Assembly (NCBI RefSeq): GCF_040183065.1 | Contig: NW_027185502.1 | Coordinates: 819,501 to 883,500 of the forward strand | Direction of reading: 5' to 3' | Source: Periplaneta americana | Taxonomy: Eukaryota > Arthropoda > Insecta > Blattodea > Blattidae | Length of the DNA stretch: 64,000 nucleotides | Shown here: positions 50,643 to 60,370 of the stretch, piece after piece | How the letters are laid out: every line of letters starts with the position of its first letter | Numbering within the stretch: position 1 is the stretch's first letter | Made by a program: the position numbers and the translations under genes | The notes under the pieces: model-generated | The model's database searches: none | What the model was told of the DNA's origin: nothing | What the model saw: the letters and a program-made list of their open reading frames with translations, nothing else

Positions 50643-51045
50643 TCATTCAAAAGCGATATTTGCCCAGGCTATATGAAAGTGTTCAGCTGCGTTGATGTAT
50701 GTGCTAGGGAGAATAATGTGCAAAGCCTCATTTATATTGGTTAATTCATGGCCTTGCTCGATCAGATGGGTGCCGAACTTAGACTTTCTCCTGTTATGCT
50801 TAAAGTCGGCAACATGTTCACTGCACTTCGTTCTAAAGTTTCTACAAGTCTGGCCAATAAATTTATGTGGGCAGTTCTTGCATTGCAACATGTATATGCC
50901 TCCACTTTGACGTCTATCACTGGTGTTGAGCTTATTTGGAATTATGTTATTTCATTTGTTATTTGAGCAGAAAGCTATGCCAATGCCGTGTTTTTTTTTA
51001 AATTACTAAGTTGGTTAGAAACTTTACCGAAATATGTCATATTAA
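50643..51045 (-). pseudogene. GIY-YIG endonuclease domain of the Penelope-like element
   Basis: The frame reads GIGIAFCSNNK, a TGA stop, NNIIPNKLNTSDRRQSGGIY, MLQCKNCPHKFIGQTCRNFR, then SEHVADFKHNRRKSKFGTHL. GIY and FIG (for YIG) are the signature strands, QT and the Arg are the usual catalytic-helix residues, and the CKNCPH cluster is the zinc-like insertion of Penelope-type GIY-YIG domains. Defects are the in-frame TGA near 50,955 and a frameshift at the poly-A run near 50,990. The stop is at 50,643. It is inactive as it stands. Confidence 0.75.
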
Positions 51046-51049
51046 CCCA

Positions 51050-51207
51050 TTCTTTTTTTTTTGGTAGTAGGGGGAAAGGGAGAGAGGGGGGAGGGAGGGG
51101 GAGGGGAGAGGGGAAGCTATAGGGGGAGGGGAGAGGGAGAGTGTGTGTTGGATAATCCGCTGATCAGTTAATAGGGTGACGAATAATCGAGGTTATACTG
51201 TAAACAT
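51050..51207 (-). repeat. GA-rich tract plus pogo/Tigger-like terminus
   Basis: 51,065-51,142 is almost pure purine (ggggagagggga-type units). The following stretch ends gaggttatactg then TA at 51,207. On the minus strand this is CAGTATAACCTCGATTATTC, which looks like the inverted-repeat start of Tigger/pogo elements with their TA target. Only one end is present. Confidence 0.5.
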
Positions 51208-51337
51208 GAGCTAATTACAGTACTTTTGAGCATTGTAACACGTTTCTTTTTCATGTGGTTCTTGAAAATTTATTTCTTGCTCTTGATTAGGTCCGAAGTA
51301 AATTTTATGAATAAGAAAACTATGACTTTGTAAAAAA

Positions 51338-51341
51338 AAAA

Positions 51342-51377
<36 letters not shown>
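51338..51377. repeat. (AAT)n microsatellite
   Basis: About 13 tandem AAT units after a poly-A run. Confidence 0.95.
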
Positions 51378-51380
<3 letters not shown>

Positions 51381-51663
51381 ATACATATACCCAAATCCCT
51401 TTAACACTTTTTGGGGAATCAGGAGGGGTGAGGGGTGTCAGGGAAAGATTTAAGGGAAGGAAAGCGAAAGGGGGAAATATTAAAGTGAAGTTTCACATTC
51501 TATTCACCATAGAATACGATTTAAAGCAGCAAATATTGCAGGAAAGTGTAAGAACAATGAAATAATGACCCACAGAAATAACTCAGACGTTACATTATTT
51601 CACTCCAAATGTATAGATGAATTCAATGTGTGAAATGTAATCGGTATTAAAATATTAGCTTGC

Positions 51664-51856
51664 CTCGTGTCACAGCCCTTCTCAGAAAGTTCACCGACGC
51701 CTCAAAAGACATTTGCTGCAGAGGAGACACATTACGTTCCATTTCTTTTCTGCTGAATGGATCATATTTCCCACTGACAGTCATGTAGTCTGCCACCAGA
51801 AGCAAGTGTCGTGGTTCAACAGTGATGCCATACACTTGGAACACATCTTGGATTTC
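51664..51856 (-). CDS. Polr1A: Polr1A exon (penultimate)
   Basis: A 193-bp exon, entered after TTTATTTTAAG, phase 0, leaving in phase 1. It reads EIQDVFQVYGITVEPRHLLL, VADYMTVSGKYDPF, SPLQQMSFEASVNFLRRAVT and R, closely matching RNA polymerase I largest-subunit residues such as VYGI, DPRHLSLVADYM and SPLQQMTFETS, a strongly conserved block of the C-terminal jaw/cleft domain. The exon ends CGAG and the intron begins GCAAGC, a GC donor. Joining to 48,551 restores GKRDDLQSP in frame, which fixes this unusual boundary. The intron is 3,112 bp and carries the Penelope-like remnant and SINE composite. Confidence 0.9.
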
Positions 51857-51958
51857 CTTAAAATAAATATACAATTTAACAATTGAGTATAACAACATTA
51901 TTTATTTTTTGGAAAAAAAAATACAGAAAAATAAACTAAGCTATTTCAATTTGCGTAC

Positions 51959-52069
51959 CTTCACTATTACTCTTCTAGCTGCTTCTATTCCGAAAGTCTC
52001 TGCCATTTTGTGGACATCATTTGTATAGAGTCGGTTGAGATCAAGAAGTTTATGAAATTTATACATTTC
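51959..52069 (-). CDS. Polr1A: Polr1A exon
   Basis: A 111-bp exon of 37 codons, phase 0 at both ends, bounded by TTTTCAG before and GTACGC after. It reads EMYKFHKLLDLNRLYTNDVH, then KMAETFGIEAARRVIVK. Human RNA polymerase I has the equivalent LYSNDIHAIANTYGIEAA followed by EIKDVF, so the order with the 51,856 exon (after a 102-bp intron) is exact. This segment belongs to the conserved C-terminal domain of the largest subunit. Confidence 0.92.
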
Positions 52070-52194
52070 CTGAAAATTAAAAACATTATCATACAAAATC
52101 AGTAATCAGTTAGAAAGAATAAGACTGTTTTGCTTGTAATAAATATAACCTCAGTACATTACAATACTCGTATTACGGTACCAATCTGAAATAT

Positions 52195-52350
52195 ATGATA
52201 AAACGTTAACAGATGGTTAAGACCGTCAGATTTTTGTACTGGAAACCTGAGCACAAATCCCAGCAGAACTTATGGTAGATAAAAGCAGTGTCGGGGCAGG
52301 TTTTCTCGAAATATTTCTCATCTCCCTGCCATCATTTCATAATCTCTCGA
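52195..52350 (+). mobile_element. Possible tRNA-like SINE fragment
   Basis: A box-B-like region gagcacaaatcccag follows ggttaagaccgtcagattt at tRNA-like spacing. The following text (gcagtgtcggggcaggtttt) looks like a SINE body. No second copy occurs in this window and flanking duplications were not found. Confidence 0.4.
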
Positions 52351-52577
52351 TAAAATTATCATTAATATCAGTGTGAAAAGTAAAATGAAATTAGTATATT
52401 ATATTACTTTCACGAAACATCAATCCTATAGTAAATCTAAATGTTCCATACAAATTCACAGAGTTGCTAATTTGTGTCATTCAGGTTTGCTGTAGTGAAC
52501 TGTAATCTCACATGTCATTTTTTTGTTAAATATTTACCTATATGACCAGCCTTCCTCTTGCAGGAATACATGTTGAA

Positions 52578-52988
52578 ATGGATGGGCAAATATTAAACAA
52601 TTCGATGGCTTTCTTCATATTATCTTGTTTTGCGATGCTTCATCATCTGCTATGGTTATCTAGCATCTGAGTGAGGTGAAGATGATAATGCCAGCAAAAT
52701 GAATCCAAGGTTACCCAGCATTTGCTCTTAATGGGTTGAGGGAAAACTCTGGAAAAAACCTCAGTCAGGTAACTTGTTCCAATTGGGATTTGAACCAGGG
52801 CCCACTCGTTTTTTCCAGGGTTTTCCCTCAACCCATTAAGAGCAAATGTTGGGTAACCTTGGATTCATTTTGCTGGCATTATCATCTTCACCTCACCCAG
52901 ATGCTAGATAACCATAGCAGGTGATGAAGTATCATAAAAAAGATAATATGAAGAAAACCATAGAATTTTTTAATATATGCCCATCCAT
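52578..52988. repeat. Fold-back repeat: inverted duplication of a SINE plus its flank
   Basis: The left arm 52,578-52,759 and right arm 52,808-52,988 are about 182 bases each and reverse complementary with few mismatches, around a 48-base spacer. Inner parts of the arms are SINE family 1 body (ttaccttgg/ccaaggtaacc, gggttgagggaaaa). Outer parts (tcttcatattatctt, cccatccat) are flanking sequence. Because flank is included, it arose by inverted duplication, not by two SINE insertions. The spacer keeps the box-B region ctggttcaaatccc on the minus strand. Confidence 0.92.
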
Positions 52989-53442
52989 TACTCCACAGTG
53001 GTGGACATATTGTCTTTCTTACATGCACTTTGAAACAATATGATTCAAAATATTTTACAATAAAATTTTCTCGTAGTGTATAAATAACCATCTCTTATTT
53101 ACTGACTTTGGTAGAGCTTACAGCAGCATTAAATAAATTTTATTTGGATAGCCTGTACGAATATGGTGCCTCTCACAATTATTGTTATTAGAGACACTCA
53201 AATTTCGCGACTCTCGAAAATTTAAAAACATTTCAAAATGATGGGAAACGTATTTTTAAGTAATTTGTAATATATTTACATGTATTTCGACACATCCGCG
53301 ATTTTTTTTAAATTTGTCTCTATCAGCAAATTTCTACTTTTACTCGAGAAATTGAATAGCACTAGCAAAAAATCGTAAATTAAAGTCGTTATTCCCCTGC
53401 ATTTTTTCTTCCTCCCCCCCCACATTCAGCAATTTATTAACA
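52989..53442. other. Intronic, nothing recognised
   Basis: AT-rich without coding frame, splice-flanked exon or repeat hallmark that I can name. Confidence 0.5.
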
Positions 53443-53494
<52 letters not shown>

Positions 53495-53495
53495 T
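53443..53495. repeat. (CAAT)n microsatellite, probable LINE tail
   Basis: About 13 tandem CAAT units. On the minus strand they follow the LINE at 53,590-54,480, where tetranucleotide (ATTG)n tails are usual for I-type LINEs. Confidence 0.9.
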
Positions 53496-53589
53496 TCTTA
53501 ATGTATCCAGCTGTTTGCTGACAACATAAAGTCCAATATAGTCCACTGTAGTCTATTCAGTTGTTGTTTTTCACGAGAAATAAGGGGTA

Positions 53590-54480
53590 TTTTGATTGGT
53601 GTTCATTATAGATGCCTGTTGCTAGTAGCCAGAGTTGGAGTGTAGTCAATATATACTCAAAATATATATGCTGCAGGGGTTTATGGATGGAAGTATAGAA
53701 GAATGTGTTCCAGATCTTCATTTTTATTATTACACCACAGACAAGTAGGATTATCAGAAATGTGAAATCAGTGTAGGTACAATTGAGTGACAATGTGACC
53801 TGTTCTGGCTCTTGTTAAAAATGTTTGAACATGTCTGGGCAAGTTTTTGTACATTTCCAGGTCATTTGGTTTCTTTTGTACAGAATGTAAAATTTTTCCT
53901 TTATCAGAAGAGAGCCAATTGTTGATCCATAGGTTTGTAAAATGATACTTTACTGAAGCAAAAGCACTGGATAGAGATATCACTTGAAGAGGTCTTGGTT
54001 GCAAATATGTTGCCTGTTTTGCAATATTATCGACTTTCTCGTTTCCAGGTATACCACAATGACTAGGTATGGAATGAAATGTTATTTCCTTTTGGAGTTC
54101 TTTTAGTTTACTTAGTTGTTTCTGAATTGGAATAATTCTATGTGCATATAGGTTTGGTACATATTTAATTAAATTAAATATAGCCCCCTTGGAGTCGGTA
54201 AGTATGCAAATAGATTTTTCAGGAATTTGAGTAACACACTGAAGAGCAGCATCAATAGCTAGCAATTCAGTGTCAAGACTGGAGGAGGATGAACATGGTA
54301 TGAAATAACTTTCTTGATATTTTGGAATATAATACCCTGCTCCTGATGTCCCATTATTAGGATTTAGAGATCCATCTGTATAAATTTGAAGGTGATCCTT
54401 ATTTATGTGCTGCAGAGTAGTTTGATGGAATCTAACTTAAGAATGTATGGAGGATCATTTTTGGAATGATTTCCTGGAAT
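53590..54480 (-). pseudogene. LINE remnant with RNase H domain (I-superfamily type)
   Basis: On the minus strand the RNase H domain is complete: IYTDGSLNPNNGTSGAGYYI gives the first Asp, TELLAIDAAL the Glu, ILTDSKGA the second Asp, and IPSHCGIPGNEKVDNIAKQA the last Asp after the usual His. Downstream is a zinc-like NPTCLWCNNKNEDLEHIL. Stops occur after the RNase H part (near 53,767 and several to 53,600). A trailing (ATTG)n tail at 53,443-53,495 fits an insertion 5'-truncated before the RNase H. It lies in the large Polr1A intron in the sense orientation. Confidence 0.85.
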
Positions 54481-54811
54481 TTGTATGCTATGTTCTGGAA
54501 TCTGGAAGTACCAAAACAAGTATGTTGCCGCTATTAACAAAGTATCACGCGAATATAGATAAAATGCCACAATGACCCAAGCAAATTAGCGCTGACCATT
54601 CCGTTGGTGATGTAACGACGATATCTGTGAATACCTGAACGTGAGCGCTATTTTCATGATGGTGTAACGAAAATATACGAAAATACCCAAATGTATAAAA
54701 CCACGTCTCACCTCGCACGCGCATTATCTCCATATCTCCATGCACTCCAGTTCCATTCCAGTAGTATAAGGAGAAGATTGATGTAGTACATTCATTTGAG
54801 AAACATTCATT
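54481..54811 (+). other. Non-coding leader before a hAT-type N-terminus
   Basis: No coding frame. It contains tgtataaaaccacg near 54,690, a TATA-like box about 120 bases before the ATG at 54,812, which may be the promoter of the element. This is inference. Confidence 0.35.
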
Positions 54812-54955
54812 ATGCCACCGAAACTCAGTTTAGATGAACGGATCAAACAATTCTCCCAAGATGGAATGAAGAGGTCTGGAAATAATATTATAATGCTGAG
54901 CAATAAGCGAGTGCATGGAAAGCTACTATTTCTTTTTCCCCTTGCATACTATTAG
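54812..54955 (+). pseudogene. N-terminal fragment of a hAT-type transposase
   Basis: The ATG opens MPPKLSLDERIKQFSQDGMK followed by RSGNNIIMLSNKRVHGK, 47 codons to a stop. The MPPKLSL start and a position where CNKRV would normally complete a BED-type zinc finger resemble the N-termini of insect hAT genes related to the pseudogene at 56,361. The finger cysteines are lost and nothing follows. Confidence 0.45.
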
Positions 54956-55164
54956 AACAGTAAACAATACCTGTTGCCATACTGAGCTCTTTTAATTCAG
55001 GTATAGATGATCACAGAACCCAAGAATTTTCCTTTTCACCCAAGAAATTTAGGTGATTTTATTCAAGAAATTTGAGGATCCCTAACAATTATGTATGATT
55101 AAAGTTTGCATAGAAGATTCAAGATGTAAAATTAAAATCTATCATTATACGAGTATTACCCTCC
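54956..55164. other. Intronic, nothing recognised
   Basis: AT-rich, no coding frame and no repeat structure that I can identify. Confidence 0.4.
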
Positions 55165-55960
55165 AATAGTCGTCCTCAGTGGTCTAGTGAGTAACATGAT
55201 TGCCACTGGAACCGAGGTTTGTAGGTTCAAATCCAGCTGAGAATAATGGATATTTAAGGATGATAAAAATCTCTACTATGGCTTCCTTCAGAAGGAAAGC
55301 AAAGCTGTGGGGCCCACATCATAAATCTTTGATGAGTCTCAGTCCGTTGCATCTCCAAATACCTCATGCCATATTTGTATGGACAGCCCACATGTCTACG
55401 TCCTCTTGGTTTGTTTTGTAGTCTGTCATCTTTTATACAGTACATGTGGTTCATCCATTACCTTTTTGGAGTATTGGTGTTGTTTGGTCAACTGTCTGAA
55501 CCTCACAAGTGATACCAAGAAAGCACCACTTATGAGGCAACTAGGCCAGAAGATAATGGGGTAGGATAGCCAGTTCCTTTCACCCTCCATCGCATATATC
55601 GCCCACAAGCTACATATTACACTAGTCAGACTTCAGATGTATACAAATAATTGTTCTTTCTCTTACACATATCGTCAAGTGAGATGTACTATTTTATAAT
55701 AGACGTACATATCAGCCAGAACCTCAATCAGAGGATTTGGAGTATCTGAGTATTAATAATCTCCCCATGACTCACAGGTTATCAACCTGTTGCAGGAATA
55801 GTCCGCAGAAGGGACTGCCTCCTCTCTGCTTGCAGCCAGCTGCCGAATTATTAACCCTAATCAGAGAATGGCCTCTTTCACCTCAGTTTAATCATAGAGC
55901 CATTGAGGGCTTCCCCCTTGTTATCCCAGTCATGGGATCACGTAACAGGGGCCCTTAGAT
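55165..55960 (+). mobile_element. tRNA-like SINE (family 4) followed by further repeat sequence
   Basis: The head gtcctcagtggtctagtgag (box A-like) and aggttcaaatccagc (box B-like) lie 40 bases apart. The body with ggcttccttcagaaggaaag and gtggggcccac resembles a dispersed insect SINE. From about 55,540 a second repeated text begins (tagccagttcctttcaccct, ctacatattacactagtcag), with no coding content. The boundary between them is uncertain. Confidence 0.5.
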
Positions 55961-56360
55961 TTAAAGTAAGATTGCCAGATGTCCCAGTTTCCCAGAGACA
56001 GTCCCTGAATTTTGCTTCTTGTCCCTGGATTTAATAATTTTCTCCCAGATATCCCCTGATTTTCATTGTTAATTATTATTGATGTGGTTTAATGATCCTT
56101 GCACATTGCTATGATAAATTTTGCTAATGCAACTTTGCTGCTTTTTCATGATGCCGTAATTAAAACTGAAGGTCAAGAAGTAACTGCACTTGCGTCAAGA
56201 AGATACATTTATTCAACTACAGTAAAATCCTTCATAACCGGCAATATCAAAACAACATCACTAGACATGGCTAGACCAAAAAAAAAAAAAAATAGGTTTT
56301 AGTTTCGTTTAAATGGTGAAGGAAATAGTTCATTCAACATCAGTCTTCTCTAGTGTCAAT
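55961..56360. other. 5' flank of the hAT pseudogene, with possible terminal sequences
   Basis: At 55,972 ccagatgtcccagtttccca has the look of a hAT terminus and may be the left end of the element that carries the 56,361 gene. Near 56,220 cagtaaaatccttcataacc matches the reverse complement of the pogo-like end at 46,139. Neither end has a confirmed partner. Confidence 0.35.
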
Positions 56361-57130
56361 ATGGCACCAGTTGCGTCCTAGTTAAAATCGAGGGCTGCAG
56401 TTGACGAGTGATGGTAAAGCAGTGATTTGGCAAGTGTGTAACAAACATATCGCATGTTCTATGAAATCCCAGCTTGAACTACATGTACAAAGTGGTCAGC
56501 ATAGAAAAAACCAACAAGAAGAAACAAATACTTTGAACACAGATGAAGAATCCTTCACCTTCAAGTAATCCTTTTAATAGAGACTTATGCAGTGCGATCA
56601 TTGCAGCCAATATTCCATGGTATAAACTTGAAGTGTCTGAATTCACATCTTTCCTGCAAGCAACATGTTCCTCATCAATCAACACTATGCAAGAATTGTC
56701 TGCAAGTCTGCTATGAGCAGTGTACAACACACAGGAAATGCTTTCATAAGGGTTGCTGTTGATTAAATTAAATTATAGTTTATTTAATGATGCTTGCAAC
56801 TGCATAGGTTATATCAGCATTGCCGGTGAGCTGAAATTTTGTCTCGCAGGAGTTCTTTTACATGCCAGTAAATCTACTGACATGAGCCTGTCGCATTTAA
56901 CCCATATATGCCTGAAATATTCTTTTAGAATTTTTGTGTATTTTTCAAATCTCATTTAATGCAGTATATAACTGAAGTATTTGTATGGTGTCGAAACATT
57001 CTAGTTGTAACTAGTTGAGCTAGAAACAGGTGTCCTTTTAAAAGGACAGTAGGCATATGAGCATAAATTTTGAGGAATAATTGTATACTATGTGTACATG
57101 AAAGGAAACAATGTAATTGTTGTAATTTAC

Positions 57131-57156
57131 AATTATTATTATTATTATTACTATTA

Positions 57157-57213
<57 letters not shown>
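57131..57213. repeat. (ATT)n microsatellite
   Basis: Long ATT run with two interruptions, inside the piggyBac-like element. Confidence 0.95.
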
Positions 57214-57215
<2 letters not shown>

Positions 57216-57539
57216 AAATTATTAAGTTGTTACTTTATTACAGTTTATTTATTATTACTACTAATATTATTCTGAAGAATGATGCATTGTAGCTAAATTC
57301 GTTTTAACTCTAGAATGCTTTCGTCATTGAATAGTATTGTATTGCTATTGATACGTAAAAATAAGTAATAGGCGAAAAGAGTGTTGAAGTTTCGAGGAGG
57401 AGTTATATTGGGAGAGAAGTGACGATACACATAATGAAGCAATTGATGTGGCAATGTCGAGAGACAGGTTTCAATTCATTTCTAAAATCTACATTTTTAT
57501 GATAATGGCAATTTAGATAGAAAATAAGACGTCTTCTAA

Positions 57540-57790
57540 AAATACTAAATGAAAAACAATAGAAACTTATGTCCGTTCAATACCTCCCTCCAGAACATCA
57601 CCAGTCCTCTACTTGTAAACATATCTTGCTGTGTAAATCTGGCTTTCAGGTATATCTCCCTGTGAAGCAGACTTGAATAATTTCAAAGAAAAAATTGTTC
57701 CGGAGCTGGGTATCAATCCCAGGACCTTTGGCTTAGCGCACCAACGCTCTGCCGACTAGCTACCCACCAACTACACCCGACACTGTCTCA
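57540..57790 (-). mobile_element. tRNA-derived SINE (family 6) inside the piggyBac-like element
   Basis: On the minus strand GGTAGCTAGTCGGCAGAGCG (box A-like), then TAAGCCAAAGGTCCTGGG and ATTGATACCCAGCTCCGG (box B-like), at tRNA spacing with a Lys-tRNA-like appearance. The body AACAATTTTTTCTTTGAAAT follows. Outer boundaries are not defined by a target duplication. Confidence 0.65.
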
Positions 57791-58710
57791 ACTTTTCCCT
57801 TCATATCCACACACCTCAGTGGGCTGACAAGACGCCAGAAACCCAATTTTGAGTGCACACGAACTCTGTGTGGCATTTGTAGGCTGCATTATAGTGACAT
57901 GTCTGTATTTGAGGTGAAATTTCGCCCGTAGCATAATTTTCAAACGTAGATAGCATTTTATGCAGGGAAAATCCACTAAAATTGAAAAAGCGAAACAATT
58001 TCAAAATATATGAGGATTATGCCTACTGTCCTTTTAAAAGGACACATAAGTTTTCGTCATTGTCATGTCGCAATGAATAGATATTTGGAACGCATTGTGG
58101 TTTCACGTTATATTTATGTTTATTAGGAGTCATTTGATCTACAACAATTTGTAAAATAATTCCGAACTGTAAAAATATTTAACATTCTTATCTGATTTGC
58201 GTCTCGGATGCCATAGCTGAAATAAACGAACAATTCTCACGTCCACATCTCAAACTCAACGATGACCAGAACTCTCATTACCAGTCTTACCACACCTAGC
58301 AAGCCTCTAATTAAGACCAGTAATAGTGACACCTGTGAAAAAGCAAATGCGTTAACTGTAGAGAGGGTAATTTGAAACATTGACCACTGTCCTTTTAATA
58401 GGACAGTAGGCATATCTGGGTTAAACACTCTTAAGTGCCATCGACCTGGGCTGGGATAGAACCCGCAACCTCGAGCAGAGAAGGCTAGTGCTATACCGAC
58501 TATGCTACTGGCGCCGACTGGTTGCTGTTGATGAAACAACAAATTCTAAGAGTCGATTTATTGTGAATCTTGTGGTGGGGAAGCTAGAACCTGACAGTGC
58601 CTCAAAGCTGTTAGAGAGCTGGACTATACAAATCACTCAACTATTGCGAGATTTGCGAAAGATGGCTTAAAAGTTCTGTGGCCGACTGGAAGGCAAGAGG
58701 AGAAGGTACT

Positions 58711-59117
58711 ATAGTCGCGACACTGTTATTCCCAGCGTGACTCCTCCTCTTTCCTTACGTCTTTGGAAGTGAAGGCTAGGCAGGTAGGTAGTATCATTTG
58801 CCATTTTTGTTCTTTCGTTGCCAAGCTACCAGACGAGGAATCTATTTGCCACACCGTTAAACATTATCATGTCGTAGCTCCAATGATAATAAATCAAACA
58901 CACTGTAATTCAGCAAATAATTGAGTGGCAAATAATGTCCTCATGTGCTTTCTGCAAACGCCAACAAAAGAGCCAAAATGGCGGGCGATTATATTAAGTG
59001 TTTATCGAGCCTTAGGAAATGCATAACGTCATCATCAGCGAATAATAAGATGCACACGTTTAAATGTAGCCGACCTGCAACGTGATTGGCTGCCGGAAAT
59101 AAGAGCGACAGGACTAT
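58711..59117. mobile_element. Short inverted-repeat element (MITE)
   Basis: About 405 bases separate two parts of the hAT transposase that would otherwise join (LWPTGRQEEKV and the following MALKVF region). Ends are related inverted repeats: tatagtcgcgacactgttat on the left, and the complement of the right end reads TATAGTCCTGTCGCTCTTAT. TATA or TA appears at both edges, suggesting a Tc1/mariner-like or similar target. No coding capacity. Confidence 0.6.
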
Positions 59118-60124
59118 AGTGATGTATTCCGATATGCTTAAAGCTGCAATGGCTCTTAAAGTGTTTACCCCAATGTGCTTGAGCCATAGACTGCAACGTG
59201 TTGCTGAAGATATCAGAGCTAAATTTACACAAGTAAACAGATTAATTTCAGTGACAAAATAAAGTTTTTCTAAAAGCCTCACAACAAGTGCTACCTTACA
59301 AACAGTAATTGCCAGAGATACTACTGCCCCCAGAACCAGTGTTAACGAGGTGGATAGAAGCAGTTAACTTCTATAGTGAGCATCTAGATGCTGTAAAGAC
59401 TGTTGTAGATTCTTTTGATCCTGAAAGTGCCGCATCTATTTGTGAATCCCAGACTGCCTTCAGTGACTCCAAAGTGGTCTCCTCAATTGCCTACATCAGG
59501 GGCAACTTCAGCTGGCTTCCAGAAAGAATCAAATGTCTAGAAACATCGGGACTTACTCTGCAAGATTCTATTGGTGTCATAGAGGATGCTAAGTGCTGTG
59601 CATGAAGAAACTGTTGCAAGTGTATTGAGTAAATTGCAAAGTTTTGAAAAGAAACCCCACGTATTTAACATTTTACAGTGTGTGCCAGAGACCTGCATCA
59701 GAGCGAGCGCGGGATATCATTATCAGTCCAGGAAGGCACTGACGGAATGAATAGCGATCATCTACGAATATTTCCGATAAATCACGAAGTAAAGAAACAC
59801 ACCGAGTGATCGGGTCTGAGGACGAGCGCTCAGTGTTCATGAATGCTCTTCCTGTAGCAGTAGGTGAATTGTAGGCTTGTCTGATAGTACGTTTCATCAA
59901 AACGAATGTTGAAGATGATTCAATAGTATCGACGTCGATCTCAAGCAGAGGCTCGGACACCGTCTCTGTTGATGGTAAAAGATTACAAGACACGATGTCA
60001 AAAGTATATACCGAAAATAAAATTAAATCAGCAGAGTCAGAGTAGTGGAAAAAGAGGGAAAGCAGTTACTAGCTCTGCTTGGACTAAATTCGGAGAAGTA
60101 AGGGATAAGATTACCTTAAAGTAC

Positions 60125-60370
60125 ATAGGATTGTCCACACCTGTGGAGTAACAGTCAGCGCGAAACCAGGTGGACCGGGTTCGAATCCTGGTCGGGGCAA
60201 GTTACCTGGTTGACGTTTTTTCCGGGGTTTTCCCTCAACCCAATACGAGCAAATGCTGGGTAACTTTCGGTGCTGGATCCCGGACTCATTTCACTGGCAT
60301 TATCACCTTCATTTGATTCAGACGCTAAATAACCTAAGCGTCGTAAAATAACCTACTAAAATAAAAAATA
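60125..60370 (+). mobile_element. tRNA-derived SINE, family 1 (best preserved copy)
   Basis: Head ccacacctgtggagtaacag and cgggttcgaatcctggtc (box B), then agttacctggttgacgttt, ttttccctcaacccaata, gctgggtaactttcggtgct, ccttcatttgattcagacgc and gtcgtaaaataacc with an A-rich tail. It is full length and nearest to a consensus among the copies here. Confidence 0.9.

Larger units (their letters stand above)
48885..51045 (-). mobile_element. 5'-truncated Penelope-like element
   Basis: On the minus strand the remnant begins near 51,045 with the end of the reverse-transcriptase region (YFGKVSNQLSNL). It continues through the GIY-YIG endonuclease (to 50,643) and a long 3' untranslated region ending in GAAGATGGCTCCTTGGAGCC, GAAAACGTTCAAGC and AATAAAATGTGACAAATAAC, phrases typical of arthropod Penelope-like 3' ends. 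A composite SINE is inserted at 49,066-49,900. The whole remnant lies in the last Polr1A intron in the sense orientation. Confidence 0.75.
56901..58420. mobile_element. Non-autonomous piggyBac-like element
   Basis: The 1,520-bp insert starts cccatatatgcc and ends ggcatatctggg, inverted repeats with one mismatch that begin with CCC. It is flanked by TTAA on both sides (56,897-56,900 and 58,421-58,424), the piggyBac target. The palindrome GTCCTTTTAAAAGGAC occurs at 57,032-57,047 and 58,028-58,043, and with one change at 58,389-58,404, each next to AGTAGGCATAT or its complement. It holds an (ATT)n tract at about 57,131-57,213 and a SINE at 57,540-57,790. No transposase is present. Confidence 0.88.
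56764..58519 (-). mobile_element. tRNA-derived SINE (family 5), split by a piggyBac-like element
   Basis: Head on the minus strand at 58,519-58,425: TAGCATAGTCGGTATAGCAC (box A-like) and GCGGGTTCTATCCCAGCC (box B-like), then GGTCGATGGCACTTAAG. Body at 56,896-56,764: GCGACAGGCTCATGTCAG, GCATGTAAAAGAACTCC and AAATAAACTATAA. Removing 56,901-58,420 plus one TTAA rejoins them as GAGTGTTTAAATGCGACAGG. Flanked by an exact 13-base duplication, ggttgctgttgat, at 56,751-56,763 and 58,520-58,532, which lies inside the hAT transposase VAVDET codons. Confidence 0.92.

Noticed and set aside
52643..52924. Two nearly identical proteins on opposite strands
   Set aside because: They are translations of the two arms of the fold-back SINE, not genes.
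54545..54745. Minus-strand frame near 54,600
   Set aside because: No motif, overlaps the likely leader of a hAT-type fragment, and the composition looks non-coding.
59673..59993. Minus-strand 106-codon frame inside hAT 2
   Set aside because: No transposase motif, starts at no recognisable signal and crosses the element terminus.
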